Of a stretch of 15,397 bases of DNA, positions 1-6,584 are shown in pieces. Made by a program: the position numbers and the translations under genes. How positions within the stretch are numbered: position 1 is the first letter of the stretch; each line of letters opens with the position of its first letter. The stretch is from NCBI GenBank assembly GCA_016188575.1, contig JACPHN010000054.1, positions 1 through 15,397 on the forward strand. The letters run 5' to 3'. The notes under the pieces were generated by a model. The model did no database searches, was not told where the DNA came from, and was given only the letters and a program-made list of their open reading frames with translations. This stretch comes from Candidatus Schekmanbacteria bacterium. Lineage in GTDB: Bacteria > CSSED10-310 > JACPHN01.

Positions 1-8
1 AGGACCGG

Positions 9-52
9 GACTTGGTGGCTGGACATTGCGTGCAAGGTCCAACCGCCAAGTC
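9..52 (+). repeat. Imperfect 16-bp inverted repeat (stem-loop)
   Basis: The arm at 9-24 (GACTTGGTGGCTGGAC) pairs with the arm at 37-52 (GTCCAACCGCCAAGTC), with one G-T wobble, one C-A mismatch and a 12-nt loop that itself contains TTG/CAA. No T-tract follows, so it is not a standard terminator. If the 171-208 sequence is a transposon right end, this stem lies where the structured 3' region of tnpB, which doubles as guide RNA scaffold, would be expected. That role is inference. Confidence 0.5.
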
Positions 53-170
53 GGATGCTGTAGCGCCAGGCCCAAGTGCTGGTTGCGAGAGCCCCGAAAA
101 GGCCAAGTCTTTTGCGCATGCCGTTCGCCCTCTTCTCTTGCGAAGGTGTGTGCAGAAGATTCTTCCGTTC

Positions 171-208
171 AGAACCCCCCGGCTTTAGCCGTGGGGAGAC
201 TCAGTCAA
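171..208 (+). mobile_element. Right end of an IS200/IS605-type (tnpB-carrying) element, remnant or edge
   Basis: AGAACCCCCCGGC begins a hairpin: CGGCT (180-184) pairs with AGCCG (187-191), then after one bulged T CCCC (176-179) pairs with GGGG (193-196). It is followed by AGACTCAG and TCAA (205-208). A CCCC-GGCTTTAGCC-GGGG hairpin a few bases before TCAA is the usual right-end signature of IS200/IS605 and IS1341-type elements, where TnpA binds the hairpin, TCAA is the cleavage site, and the hairpin also forms the 3' part of the TnpB guide (omega) RNA. This family assignment is from memory of such ends. No tnpA is visible and any tnpB lies mostly to the left of the window. The boundary after 208 is 15 nt before the first glycosyltransferase start. 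Confidence 0.6.
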
Positions 209-212
209 CGCT

Positions 213-216
213 GGAG
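213..216 (+). promoter_or_regulatory. Ribosome binding site GGAG for glycosyltransferase A1
   Basis: GGAG lies 7 nt before the GTG at 224. It selects that start over upstream in-frame codons (26 and 191), which would read through the transposon-end hairpin. Confidence 0.6.
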
Positions 217-223
217 CAGCCCC

Positions 224-1537
224 GTGCCCGATCAACACCCCTCGCTCCCTTCCCAGGTGCCCGGCCCATTGCTGCCCGGCCCACTGCGGATCGCGCTCGT
301 CGTGCAGCGCTACGGCGCCGACATCCGCGGCGGCGCGGAGGCACACTGCCGGCTGGTCGGTCGGATGCTCGCGACACGGCACCGGGTCGAGGTGCTGACG
401 ACCTGCGCGGGAGACTACGAAACCTGGGCACCCCGCTACGCGCCCGGGACCGCGCGAGACGGACGGGTGCTCGTGCGTCGGTTCAAGAATCGCCGGCGCC
501 CTGTCCGCGCCTTCTTTCGCCTCAGCCAGCAGCTTTTTCTGGGCGATCACGACCCCGCCCTCCAGCGCGAGTGGATCCGCCTGAATGGACCCGAGTCCCC
601 GCGCCTCCTCGAGTATCTCGAACGCTTCGGCGCGTCGTTCGACCTTGTGGTCTTCTTTTCGTTTCGTTACGCGACCACGGCGTTGGGCATGCAGCGCGTG
701 CCCGACCGGGCCGTGCTCGTGCCCACGGCGGAGGACGAGCCGGCGGTGCGCCTGCCAATTTTTCGGGACATTTTTTGCGTCCCCAGAGGGTTCCTGTTCA
801 ACTCGCACGAGGAAGCCGAGATGATCCGCGGCCTGGCGCCCGTCACTGGCGTTCCTGCGGAGATTGTCGGCGTCGGTGTGGAAACTGCCGGGGAAAGCCC
901 CGACGGCATGGGGGCAGCATCTTCGCCGCCTGGTAGGGCGGACGCCGCCGAGGAGCCCGAGGTTGCCGTGCCCTTTCTGCTCTACGTCGGCCGGCTCGAT
1001 CGCAACAAGGGCGTGCCGCTGCTCTACCAGCACTTCCTGCGGCTGCGGGCCAACGGTTGCGGTGACCTGCCCGGCGGCGCACGGCTCCGCCTGGTGTTGC
1101 TCGGCGGCGGTGCGCTCGCGCTGCCGCCCCATCCCGACGTGCAGGTGCTCGGCCCGCGGCCCGATCGGGTCAAGGACGCCATGCTGCGCGACTGCCTTGC
1201 TCTGGTCAACGCCAGCCCCTACGAGAGCCTGTCCATGGTGCTTCTGGAGGCGTGGTCCTGGGCAAAGCCCGTCGTGGTCAACGCGACGTGTGCGGTGATG
1301 CGGGAGCAGTGCAGGCGATCGGGCGGTGGGCTATACTTCCGGAGCGCCGAGGAGCTCGAGGGCTGCGTGAGCTGGTTGCTTACCAACCCCACGGGCCGCC
1401 AGGCGATCGGTCGCCAGGGGCTCCGATACTTCAGGGCCAACTACGCATGGAACGTCATCCAGACCAAGTACGAACGACTCTTCGGCGCGGTGCTCGCGCG
1501 CCGGGGCCAGCCGTCGCCGGCGCCACCGGCGGCGTGA
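224..1537 (+). CDS. GT-B glycosyltransferase (GT4-like), paralog A1
   Basis: This is a predicted retaining glycosyltransferase of 437 residues moving a sugar from an NDP-sugar to a glycan or lipid-linked acceptor in the cytoplasm. The N-terminal half carries the acceptor-side signature IALVVQRYGADIRGGAEAH followed by EVLTTCAGDYETW. The C-terminal half has LLYVGRLDRNKG, whose Arg and Lys contact the donor diphosphate in GT-B enzymes, and the E-x7-E motif at Glu334 and Glu342 (ESLSMVLLE). It shares the whole pattern with the gene at 3920, so the two are paralogs. A linker of about 25 residues rich in Gly, Ala and Glu precedes the second domain and is absent from the paralog. The frame is open back to 26, but those codons cross the transposon end and have no glycosyltransferase homology. 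Donor and acceptor cannot be told from sequence. The stop overlaps the next start by 4 nt. Confidence 0.9.
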   Translation: MPDQHPSLPSQVPGPLLPGPLRIALVVQRYGADIRGGAEAHCRLVGRMLATRHRVEVLTTCAGDYETWAPRYAPGTARDGRVLVRRFKNRRRPVRAFFRLSQQLFLGDHDPALQREWIRLNGPESPRLLEYLERFGASFDLVVFFSFRYATTALGMQRVPDRAVLVPTAEDEPAVRLPIFRDIFCVPRGFLFNSHEEAEMIRGLAPVTGVPAEIVGVGVETAGESPDGMGAASSPPGRADAAEEPEVAVPFLLYVGRLDRNKGVPLLYQHFLRLRANGCGDLPGGARLRLVLLGGGALALPPHPDVQVLGPRPDRVKDAMLRDCLALVNASPYESLSMVLLEAWSWAKPVVVNATCAVMREQCRRSGGGLYFRSAEELEGCVSWLLTNPTGRQAIGRQGLRYFRANYAWNVIQTKYERLFGAVLARRGQPSPAPPAA

Positions 1538-2646
1538 GCGCGCCCCACCCGCGCTTGCAGGGGCGCCGCTTGTTCCAGCTCGTCCCGGCGCTGCACCGCG
1601 GTGACGCGATTGGCGACGAAGTGATCGTGCTGCACCGGACGTTCGCAAGTTGGGGGATGCGGGCGGGCATTGTTTGCCCCTCCCCCGATGCGGGGCTCGA
1701 AGAGGCAGTCGTCGACCCGGCGGCGCTGACCGCGGATGGCGATACGGTGCTGGTCCTCCACTTCGCCTTGCCGTCGGCACTGACCGCGCTGTTTGGCACC
1801 TCCGCCGCCGCGGCCCGCGTGCTGATTCACCACAACCTCACACCACCGCGGTTTTTCGCCGGAGACAGCGAAGAGCTCTTCGCGATCTCCAGGCTAGGGC
1901 GCGAGCATCTCCTCTCCATCGCGGGCGCCACGCATCTGGGGCTCGCGGACTCGAGCTTCAACGAGCAGCAGCTTCGCGAGCTCGGATACACGCGCACGGG
2001 CGTGCTGCCGATCATGCTCGACGCGGCGAAGTACCGGCAGGTGCCCAACCCGGTGCTGCTGGCCGGCCTGCGCGGTGGCGCACGTAACGCGGCACCACCG
2101 CCGCGGGTGCTGTTCGTCGGCCGGATTGCGCCCAACAAGCGGATCGAGGACGTCATCGCGGCGTTTTCCTCGTACCAGCGCCACCTGCAACCCGCCGCGC
2201 ACCTCGACCTCGCGGGGAAAGTGGCGTCGGCGCCGTATTACCAGACGCTGCTGCAGCTCGTCCGCCGCCTGGGGGTGCGCAACGTCCGCTTCTACGGCCA
2301 TGTCACCGATGCGGAGCTCCTGGCGTTGTTCACGGCGGCGCGCGCTTTCGTGTGCCTCAGCGCTCACGAAGGGTTCTGCGTACCCCTGATCGAAGCGATG
2401 ACTATGGGCGTTCCGGTCATCGCGAAGGCCGCCGCGGCGGTCCCGGAGACGCTTGGCGACGGCGGTGTGTTGTTGAGCAGTCCGTCCGCCGCCGAAGTGG
2501 CGCACGCCCTGCATGCCGCGGTCGAGCCTGGACCGGTGCGCGAGAAACTCATCGCAGCCGGCCGGCGCCGCGCCGCCGCGATGTCGCCCACACGACATCT
2601 GCCGCGACTTCAGGAACAGATCCTCTCGCTGTTGGAGCCGCGATGA
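1534..2646 (+). CDS. GT-B glycosyltransferase (GT4-like), paralog B1
   Basis: A 370-residue predicted retaining glycosyltransferase. The N-terminal region reads RRLFQLVPALHRGDAIGDEV, aligning with the QMLPCLSYEDAIGN start of the next gene, then RVLIHHNLTPPRFF and DSSFNEQQLRELGY, motifs shared by the pair. The donor domain contains VLFVGRIAPNKR (conserved Arg and Lys) and E-x7-E at Glu279 and Glu287 (EGFCVPLIE), followed by the usual AVPETLGDGG loop. The start is the GTG in GTGA overlapping the stop of A1; no Shine-Dalgarno is evident, so translation probably depends on coupling to the upstream gene. The reading frame is open much further upstream, but that part lies antiphase inside A1. The enzyme ends at LLEPR, giving the normal family end point against which the longer B2 can be compared. 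Confidence 0.88.
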   Translation: MSAPHPRLQGRRLFQLVPALHRGDAIGDEVIVLHRTFASWGMRAGIVCPSPDAGLEEAVVDPAALTADGDTVLVLHFALPSALTALFGTSAAAARVLIHHNLTPPRFFAGDSEELFAISRLGREHLLSIAGATHLGLADSSFNEQQLRELGYTRTGVLPIMLDAAKYRQVPNPVLLAGLRGGARNAAPPPRVLFVGRIAPNKRIEDVIAAFSSYQRHLQPAAHLDLAGKVASAPYYQTLLQLVRRLGVRNVRFYGHVTDAELLALFTAARAFVCLSAHEGFCVPLIEAMTMGVPVIAKAAAAVPETLGDGGVLLSSPSAAEVAHALHAAVEPGPVREKLIAAGRRRAAAMSPTRHLPRLQEQILSLLEPR

Positions 2647-3923
2647 CCAGGGAAATCCACCAGATGCTGCCGTGCCTCAGCTACGAGGATGCGATCGGTA
2701 ACTACTGCCAGTACCTGCGCTCGGTGTTGCGCCGCGCCGGCTACCGCTCGGAAATCTACTGCGACACGTTTCATCCCCGACTCGCGGGCGATATCGTCTC
2801 GTTTCGCCGGTTCCGCGACGACGCCGATCCCGGCTCCGTGGTGCTGTATCACTTCTCGGTGGGTTCGCCGGTGACGGGCTTTGCGGCGAGTGTGCCGCGA
2901 CATCGCGTCCTGATCTACCACAACATTACGCCGGCGCGCTATTTTCTCGGCGTCAACGATTTTCTGGTCGCGGAGGTGCTCGCCGGGCGCCACGAGCTGG
3001 CCGCCACGGCGTCCGCGTGGCAGATGGCGCTTTGCGACTCGAGCTTCAACGCCGAAGAGCTTCGCGAGCTCGGTTATCAGAACACGCATCGACTCGGCAT
3101 TCCCCTTGACCTGGCGCGGTACTCGCAGCGACCGAGCCCGCCGCTGCTACGTGCCCTGCGCGCCGCGGGCGGGCCGCTCATCCTTTGCGTCGGGCGCGTC
3201 ACGCCCAACAAGGGCGTCCATCATGTCATTCGCGCCTTTGCGCGCTTCAAGCGGCGCCACGAGCCGCGGGCGCGGCTCGCCATTGTGGGCTTGACAACAG
3301 GTTTTGAGCCGTATCACAAATCCCTGCGTCAGCTCATCCGCGACCTCGCTGTCGGTGACGTGACGATCACCGGCCACATCGAGCTTGCGGAGCTTCTCGC
3401 CTACTACTGTGCCGCTGACGTCCTCTGTTGTCTCAGCGAGCACGAGGGCTTTTGCGTCCCCCTGATTGAAGCCATGGTGATGAATGTCCCCATACTTGCC
3501 TATCGCGCCGGCGCGGTACCCGAGACACTGGGCGGTGCCGGCATGCTCGTCGATACCCTGGAGCCGCTGGAAGTGGCCGAGCTCCTGGCGCGGCTCGTGC
3601 GCGACACCGCGCTGCGGGCGTCGGTGTTGTCCGGGCAGCGCGCACGCCTGCATCGCTATCGGGCCGCCGCGCCGGAGACGTCGCTGTGGCGCCACCTGAG
3701 CGATCTTCTTGGGATGCCGATCGGCCCTGTCGGAAACGCCACCGCGGGCGGAGCGGCACGCTCCGCGGCCGCGCCTTCCTCGGCCCGACAGAGCCCCCCT
3801 CCGTCCCTCCCCCCGCTTGCGGGCGGAGGTGAGGTGGGGAGTCTTCGTGATGCGCATTCCGCGCAGCGTGCAGTCGACCAGGCGGTGGATTCAGGTTCCA
3901 GCGGCCAGGAGCTTTGCTCGTGA
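2643..3923 (+). CDS. GT-B glycosyltransferase (GT4-like), paralog B2, with repeat-derived C-terminal tail
   Basis: A 426-residue predicted glycosyltransferase. It opens with REIHQMLPCLSYEDAIGN, continues with VLYHFSVGSP, VLIYHNITPARYF and CDSSFNAEELRELGY, and has LCVGRVTPNKG plus E-x7-E at Glu268 and Glu276. It is the closest relative in the window of the preceding gene. The start ATG overlaps that gene's stop (ATGA) and has GGAG at 2634-2637, 5 nt upstream. Similarity to B1 ends near residue 357 (LSDLLG). The remaining 69 or so residues are Pro, Ala, Gly and Ser rich and coincide with a small inverted repeat, a dispersed 60-bp repeat (3806-3865) and a 15-bp repeat (3881-3895). The tail therefore looks like intergenic DNA that became coding after an insertion, not a domain. 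The catalytic part appears intact. Confidence 0.88.
   Translation: MTREIHQMLPCLSYEDAIGNYCQYLRSVLRRAGYRSEIYCDTFHPRLAGDIVSFRRFRDDADPGSVVLYHFSVGSPVTGFAASVPRHRVLIYHNITPARYFLGVNDFLVAEVLAGRHELAATASAWQMALCDSSFNAEELRELGYQNTHRLGIPLDLARYSQRPSPPLLRALRAAGGPLILCVGRVTPNKGVHHVIRAFARFKRRHEPRARLAIVGLTTGFEPYHKSLRQLIRDLAVGDVTITGHIELAELLAYYCAADVLCCLSEHEGFCVPLIEAMVMNVPILAYRAGAVPETLGGAGMLVDTLEPLEVAELLARLVRDTALRASVLSGQRARLHRYRAAAPETSLWRHLSDLLGMPIGPVGNATAGGAARSAAAPSSARQSPPPSLPPLAGGGEVGSLRDAHSAQRAVDQAVDSGSSGQELCS
3748..3766 (+). repeat. Perfect 8-bp inverted repeat in the B2 tail
   Basis: GCGGAGCG pairs with CGCTCCGC across the 3-nt loop GCA. It lies in the extra 3' part of B2, just before the dispersed repeat. No T-run follows, so it is not called a terminator. 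Confidence 0.6.
3806..3865 (+). repeat. Dispersed hairpin-headed repeat, copy 1
   Basis: The element begins with a hairpin (CCTCC 3806-3810 and CCCGC 3812-3816 pairing with GCGGG 3819-3823 and GGAGG 3825-3829), followed by GAGGTGGG and a 24-nt segment at 3842-3865. It matches copy 2 (12386-12445, opposite strand) at 54 of 60 ungapped positions; the last 24 nt are identical. It lies within the B2 coding sequence and is translated as roughly residues 388-408. Confidence 0.85.
3881..3895 (+). repeat. 15-bp dispersed motif, copy 1 (GGCGGTGGATTCAGG)
   Basis: Exact motif near the 3' end of B2, 16 nt after the longer repeat. The same motif or a one-base variant recurs at 6462-6476 (-), 12526-12540 (+) and 13822-13836 (-). 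Confidence 0.65.
3907..3911 (+). promoter_or_regulatory. Ribosome binding site AGGAG for glycosyltransferase A2
   Basis: AGGAG sits 8 nt before GTG 3920 but only 2 nt before the alternative TTG at 3914, so it selects the GTG that overlaps the B2 stop. Confidence 0.65.
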
Positions 3924-5143
3924 GCGCCATTGCCATCGTTGTCCAGCGCTTTGGAGCGGATGTGTTCGGCGGCGCCGAGGCGCACGCCCGACAAACGGCG
4001 GATAGCCTGCGTTCATCGTACGCGGTGGACGTGCTCACCACCTGCGCCCGCGACTACACCCGGTGGGAAAACCACTACGCCCCCGGAGTAACCGATGAAG
4101 ACGGAGTGCGCGTGCACCGTTTCCCGGTCACGGGACTGCGCGCTCCCTCCTTTGACCTGTTGAGCTTCGCATTCTACAACGTGGGCGCCGATGAGAACGA
4201 CGAGCGCATCTGGTTGGAAGCGCAAGGGCCGGTGGCACCGGGACTGCTGGACCACCTCGGCACCCACGGAGATCAATACGAGGCGGTAATCTATTATACC
4301 TACCTGTACCACCCCACCGTGGAAGGAATTCGGCGCGCCGACAAGGCGGCCATTCTCGTCCCCACCTGCCACGACGAGCCGCCGCTGCGGTTCGACATGT
4401 ACCGCGGACTCTTCCGGCGCGCCAAGGCGCTGCTTTTTCTCACGCCCGAAGAGCAGCAGCTCGTGGAGACCCGCTTCGCGGCGGAGATCTCCGGGACCCC
4501 GCGGTGGGTACTGGGCGCTCCGGTGGCAGTGCCCGCAGGGGTGCCGCGCCGCGGCGACGCGCCGCCGGCGGAGCTCGCGACCGCTGTCCCGGGCTTCCAG
4601 CTCGACCGGCCGTTCACGACCTACGTCGGGCGGCTTGACGAAGGAAAGGGGTGCGGTGAGCTGATAGGCTTTCACCTGGCCGGTGCCGAGGACGGCAACG
4701 GCACGGGTCAGCTTCTGCTCATCGGGCGACACCACATGGCGGTGCCCGAGCATCCGACCTTGTTCGCTCCCGGGCCCATGTCCGAGGCGTGCAAATGGTG
4801 GGCGCTGAGCAACGCTGCGGTGACGATCGTACCGTCGCGCATGGAGAGCCTGTGCCTGCTGGCGCTGGAAAGCTGGGCGGTGGGCACACCGGCACTTTGC
4901 GTCGCGGGCGAGGTGCTGAAAGGCCATGTGCTCCGGAGCGGTGCGGGGCTGTGCTACGACTCGGAGGCGGAATTTCACCTCGCGCTCGCGCTACTGCTTG
5001 GAGACGCCGAGCTGCGCGCCACGATCGGAGCCCGCGGCCGGGCCTATGTGAACGAAAACTACAGCCCCGAGCGCTTCGACGGCGTGCTGCGCGCCGCGAT
5101 CGGCACCGTGGCCGGAACCACCGGAGGCGACAACAGCAGATGA
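3920..5143 (+). CDS. GT-B glycosyltransferase (GT4-like), paralog A2
   Basis: A 407-residue predicted retaining glycosyltransferase, paralogous to the first gene of the operon. Shared signatures are IAIVVQRFGADVFGGAEAHA, VDVLTTCARDYTRWENHYAPG and a central ILVPTCHDEPPLRFD, close to VLVPTAEDEPAVRLP in A1. The donor half has TYVGRLDEGKG and E-x7-E at Glu309 and Glu317 (ESLCLLALE). It begins at a GTG embedded in the B2 stop (GTGA) behind a good AGGAG. Its stop overlaps the SGNH gene start by ATGA. With A1, B1 and B2 it probably builds one oligosaccharide repeat; sugar specificity is not predictable from the sequence. Confidence 0.9.
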   Translation: MSAIAIVVQRFGADVFGGAEAHARQTADSLRSSYAVDVLTTCARDYTRWENHYAPGVTDEDGVRVHRFPVTGLRAPSFDLLSFAFYNVGADENDERIWLEAQGPVAPGLLDHLGTHGDQYEAVIYYTYLYHPTVEGIRRADKAAILVPTCHDEPPLRFDMYRGLFRRAKALLFLTPEEQQLVETRFAAEISGTPRWVLGAPVAVPAGVPRRGDAPPAELATAVPGFQLDRPFTTYVGRLDEGKGCGELIGFHLAGAEDGNGTGQLLLIGRHHMAVPEHPTLFAPGPMSEACKWWALSNAAVTIVPSRMESLCLLALESWAVGTPALCVAGEVLKGHVLRSGAGLCYDSEAEFHLALALLLGDAELRATIGARGRAYVNENYSPERFDGVLRAAIGTVAGTTGGDNSR

Positions 5144-6411
5144 GCGACCAACCGCGGCTTTCGTGGTGGAAGCTGCTACTGTTTTGGGGGTTTCTGCTGC
5201 TGGTTCCGACCGCGCTGTTGCTGGTTGCCGGTGAGACTCTCGTCCGACTGTCCACGCCCGATCTGCAAACCGTCAAGAGCAAGCACTTTTCGGTGCAGAT
5301 GCCGATGTGGCTCGCCAACGACGACAATTTCCTGGCCATGAACGGGCCGCAGAACCGAGACGCGAAGAAGCACTCACCCGAGCGTCTGGAGTGGCTCCTG
5401 CTCTTTGAGGAAGACCGCTTTGTGCGTTACCGCATGAAGCCCAACAGCGCCGCGAAGGTCCTCAACACCTTCAGCGAACCGGAAGTGGGCAAGAACGTCC
5501 GCTTCATCGTGCGGTCCAACGAACGCGGCTTCCGCACCCCGCCGATTCCGGAAGCCTGGCCCGAGAAGTCGTTCAGGGTTGTTTCTCTGGGCGATTCGTC
5601 GACCTACGGATGGGGGCTCAATGCCGAGTATACCTACCCCGTGCGCTTGCAGGACTACTTGAACGAGCAGCCGGACGGCCGGGACGTCCGCACCATCAAT
5701 CTGGCAATGCCCGGCTATACCTCCGCGCACGGCGTCGCGATGTGGCGCCACTACGCGCAGGAGTATCGGCCGCACCTGGTGGTCATTTCCTTCGGCGCCA
5801 ACGACTCGCGACAGGCGGTGCGCGCCGCCTCTGACATGCTGGCCGAAGGCGAGGGCTGGCGGGCCGCCGCGCAGGCGCAGCTTCGGCGTTCCCAGCTCTA
5901 CCTGCTGCTGCGAAAGTGGATTTTCCGGGTATATGATCCCTTCGACCGCGTCGCCGCGGCGCGCGATGCCGGAGCGCTGAAGACCATTCCGCTCGTCTCG
6001 CCGGCCGAGTACAAGAGCAACCTCCTAGAGATCATTCGCGGCGCGCGAGCGGCCGGCGCCGAGAGCGCGCTGGTGGCGGTGTGCAGCTCGCCCGAGTACC
6101 GGCACATGATGCGCCGGGTGGCGCAGGCCGAGAATGTCCCGTTTGTCGACGGACACGGCGTGTTGTACGAGATGCTCGAAAAAATCCGCAATGGCGACGT
6201 GGGTCGATACGCCTACTGGGTGCGCTATTACGAGTCGCTCTATGGAGCCAGGGCCCTGGCGCACTTTCCGCTGCACTACGTCTCCGTCGACGGCTGCCAT
6301 CCGAACCCGATCGGACATGACCTGATCGCCCGCGCGCTGCTTGGTCGCCTCGGGTACGAGCCGTTCGCGGCGGAGCTACCTCCGGAGGCCGACGCGGCGG
6401 CAGGCCCCTGA
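5140..6411 (+). CDS. Membrane-anchored SGNH/GDSL-family hydrolase or acyltransferase
   Basis: A 423-residue protein. A hydrophobic segment at about residues 11-30 (KLLLFWGFLLLVPTALLLVA) gives one N-terminal membrane anchor, so the catalytic domain probably faces the periplasm. All four SGNH blocks are visible: block I VVSLGDSSTYGWG with Ser153 as nucleophile, block II NLAMPGYTS with Gly192, block III SFGANDS with Asn221, and block V VDGCHPNPIGH with Asp384 and His387. Such enzymes cleave or transfer acyl esters. As the last gene of a four-glycosyltransferase operon, coupled by ATGA to the preceding gene, it probably modifies acyl groups (for example acetyl) on the same glycan. That substrate is inference. 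The N-terminal 140 residues before block I contain no domain I recognise. Confidence 0.85.
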   Translation: MSDQPRLSWWKLLLFWGFLLLVPTALLLVAGETLVRLSTPDLQTVKSKHFSVQMPMWLANDDNFLAMNGPQNRDAKKHSPERLEWLLLFEEDRFVRYRMKPNSAAKVLNTFSEPEVGKNVRFIVRSNERGFRTPPIPEAWPEKSFRVVSLGDSSTYGWGLNAEYTYPVRLQDYLNEQPDGRDVRTINLAMPGYTSAHGVAMWRHYAQEYRPHLVVISFGANDSRQAVRAASDMLAEGEGWRAAAQAQLRRSQLYLLLRKWIFRVYDPFDRVAAARDAGALKTIPLVSPAEYKSNLLEIIRGARAAGAESALVAVCSSPEYRHMMRRVAQAENVPFVDGHGVLYEMLEKIRNGDVGRYAYWVRYYESLYGARALAHFPLHYVSVDGCHPNPIGHDLIARALLGRLGYEPFAAELPPEADAAAGP

Positions 6412-6461
6412 CGGTCGTCGTCCATGGAGCGGCATCATAGGAAAACAGGACGGGGCCGGAT

Positions 6462-6476
6462 CCTGGATCCACCGCC
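6462..6476 (-). repeat. 15-bp dispersed motif, copy 2 (one base different)
   Basis: On the minus strand this reads GGCGGTGGATCCAGG. It lies about 50 nt beyond the SGNH stop. The flank GCCGG resembles that of the copy at 13822-13836. Confidence 0.5.
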
Positions 6477-6526
6477 GGTTCGCCGTCGGGGTACCGTGTT
6501 GCACCTGGTGGAAAACGGCAGTAATT

Positions 6527-6548
6527 GGGGCTCGACTCGTGGAGCCCC
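6527..6548 (+). repeat. Perfect 7-bp inverted repeat between operons
   Basis: GGGGCTC (6527-6533) pairs with GAGCCCC (6542-6548) across an 8-nt loop. No T-tract follows, so intrinsic termination is unlikely. The 3' arm contains most of GGAG (6541-6544), the only Shine-Dalgarno-like sequence before the in-frame GTG at 6549, so the hairpin could control that start. Confidence 0.55.
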
Positions 6549-6584
6549 GTGGTCTCTCCCCCGGATTGCAGCGTCGAAGCGTTC

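Noticed and set aside
3-187. C-terminal end of TnpB in the frame beginning DRDLVAGHC and stopping at TAG 185-187 inside the hairpin
   Set aside because: DRD followed by Ala fits the TnpB DRDxNAA motif only partly, and the remaining 50 residues show no TnpB feature; position is suggestive but not enough to call a gene.
26-223. N-terminal extension of the first glycosyltransferase from an in-frame start at 26
   Set aside because: The sequence crosses the transposon-end hairpin and has no family similarity; GTG 224 has GGAG at 7 nt and gives a length close to the A2 paralog.
185-1132. Long minus-strand open frame opposite the first glycosyltransferase
   Set aside because: High GC produces long antisense frames; it lacks recognisable domains and lies fully antisense to a well-supported gene. 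The same applies to other antisense frames, for example 9359-10171 (+) and 14128-15231 (+).
6499-6527. Promoter TTGCAC with AGTAAT upstream of the helical-repeat gene
   Set aside because: The -35 matches the consensus at only three positions and the spacing is 15 nt; too weak to report.
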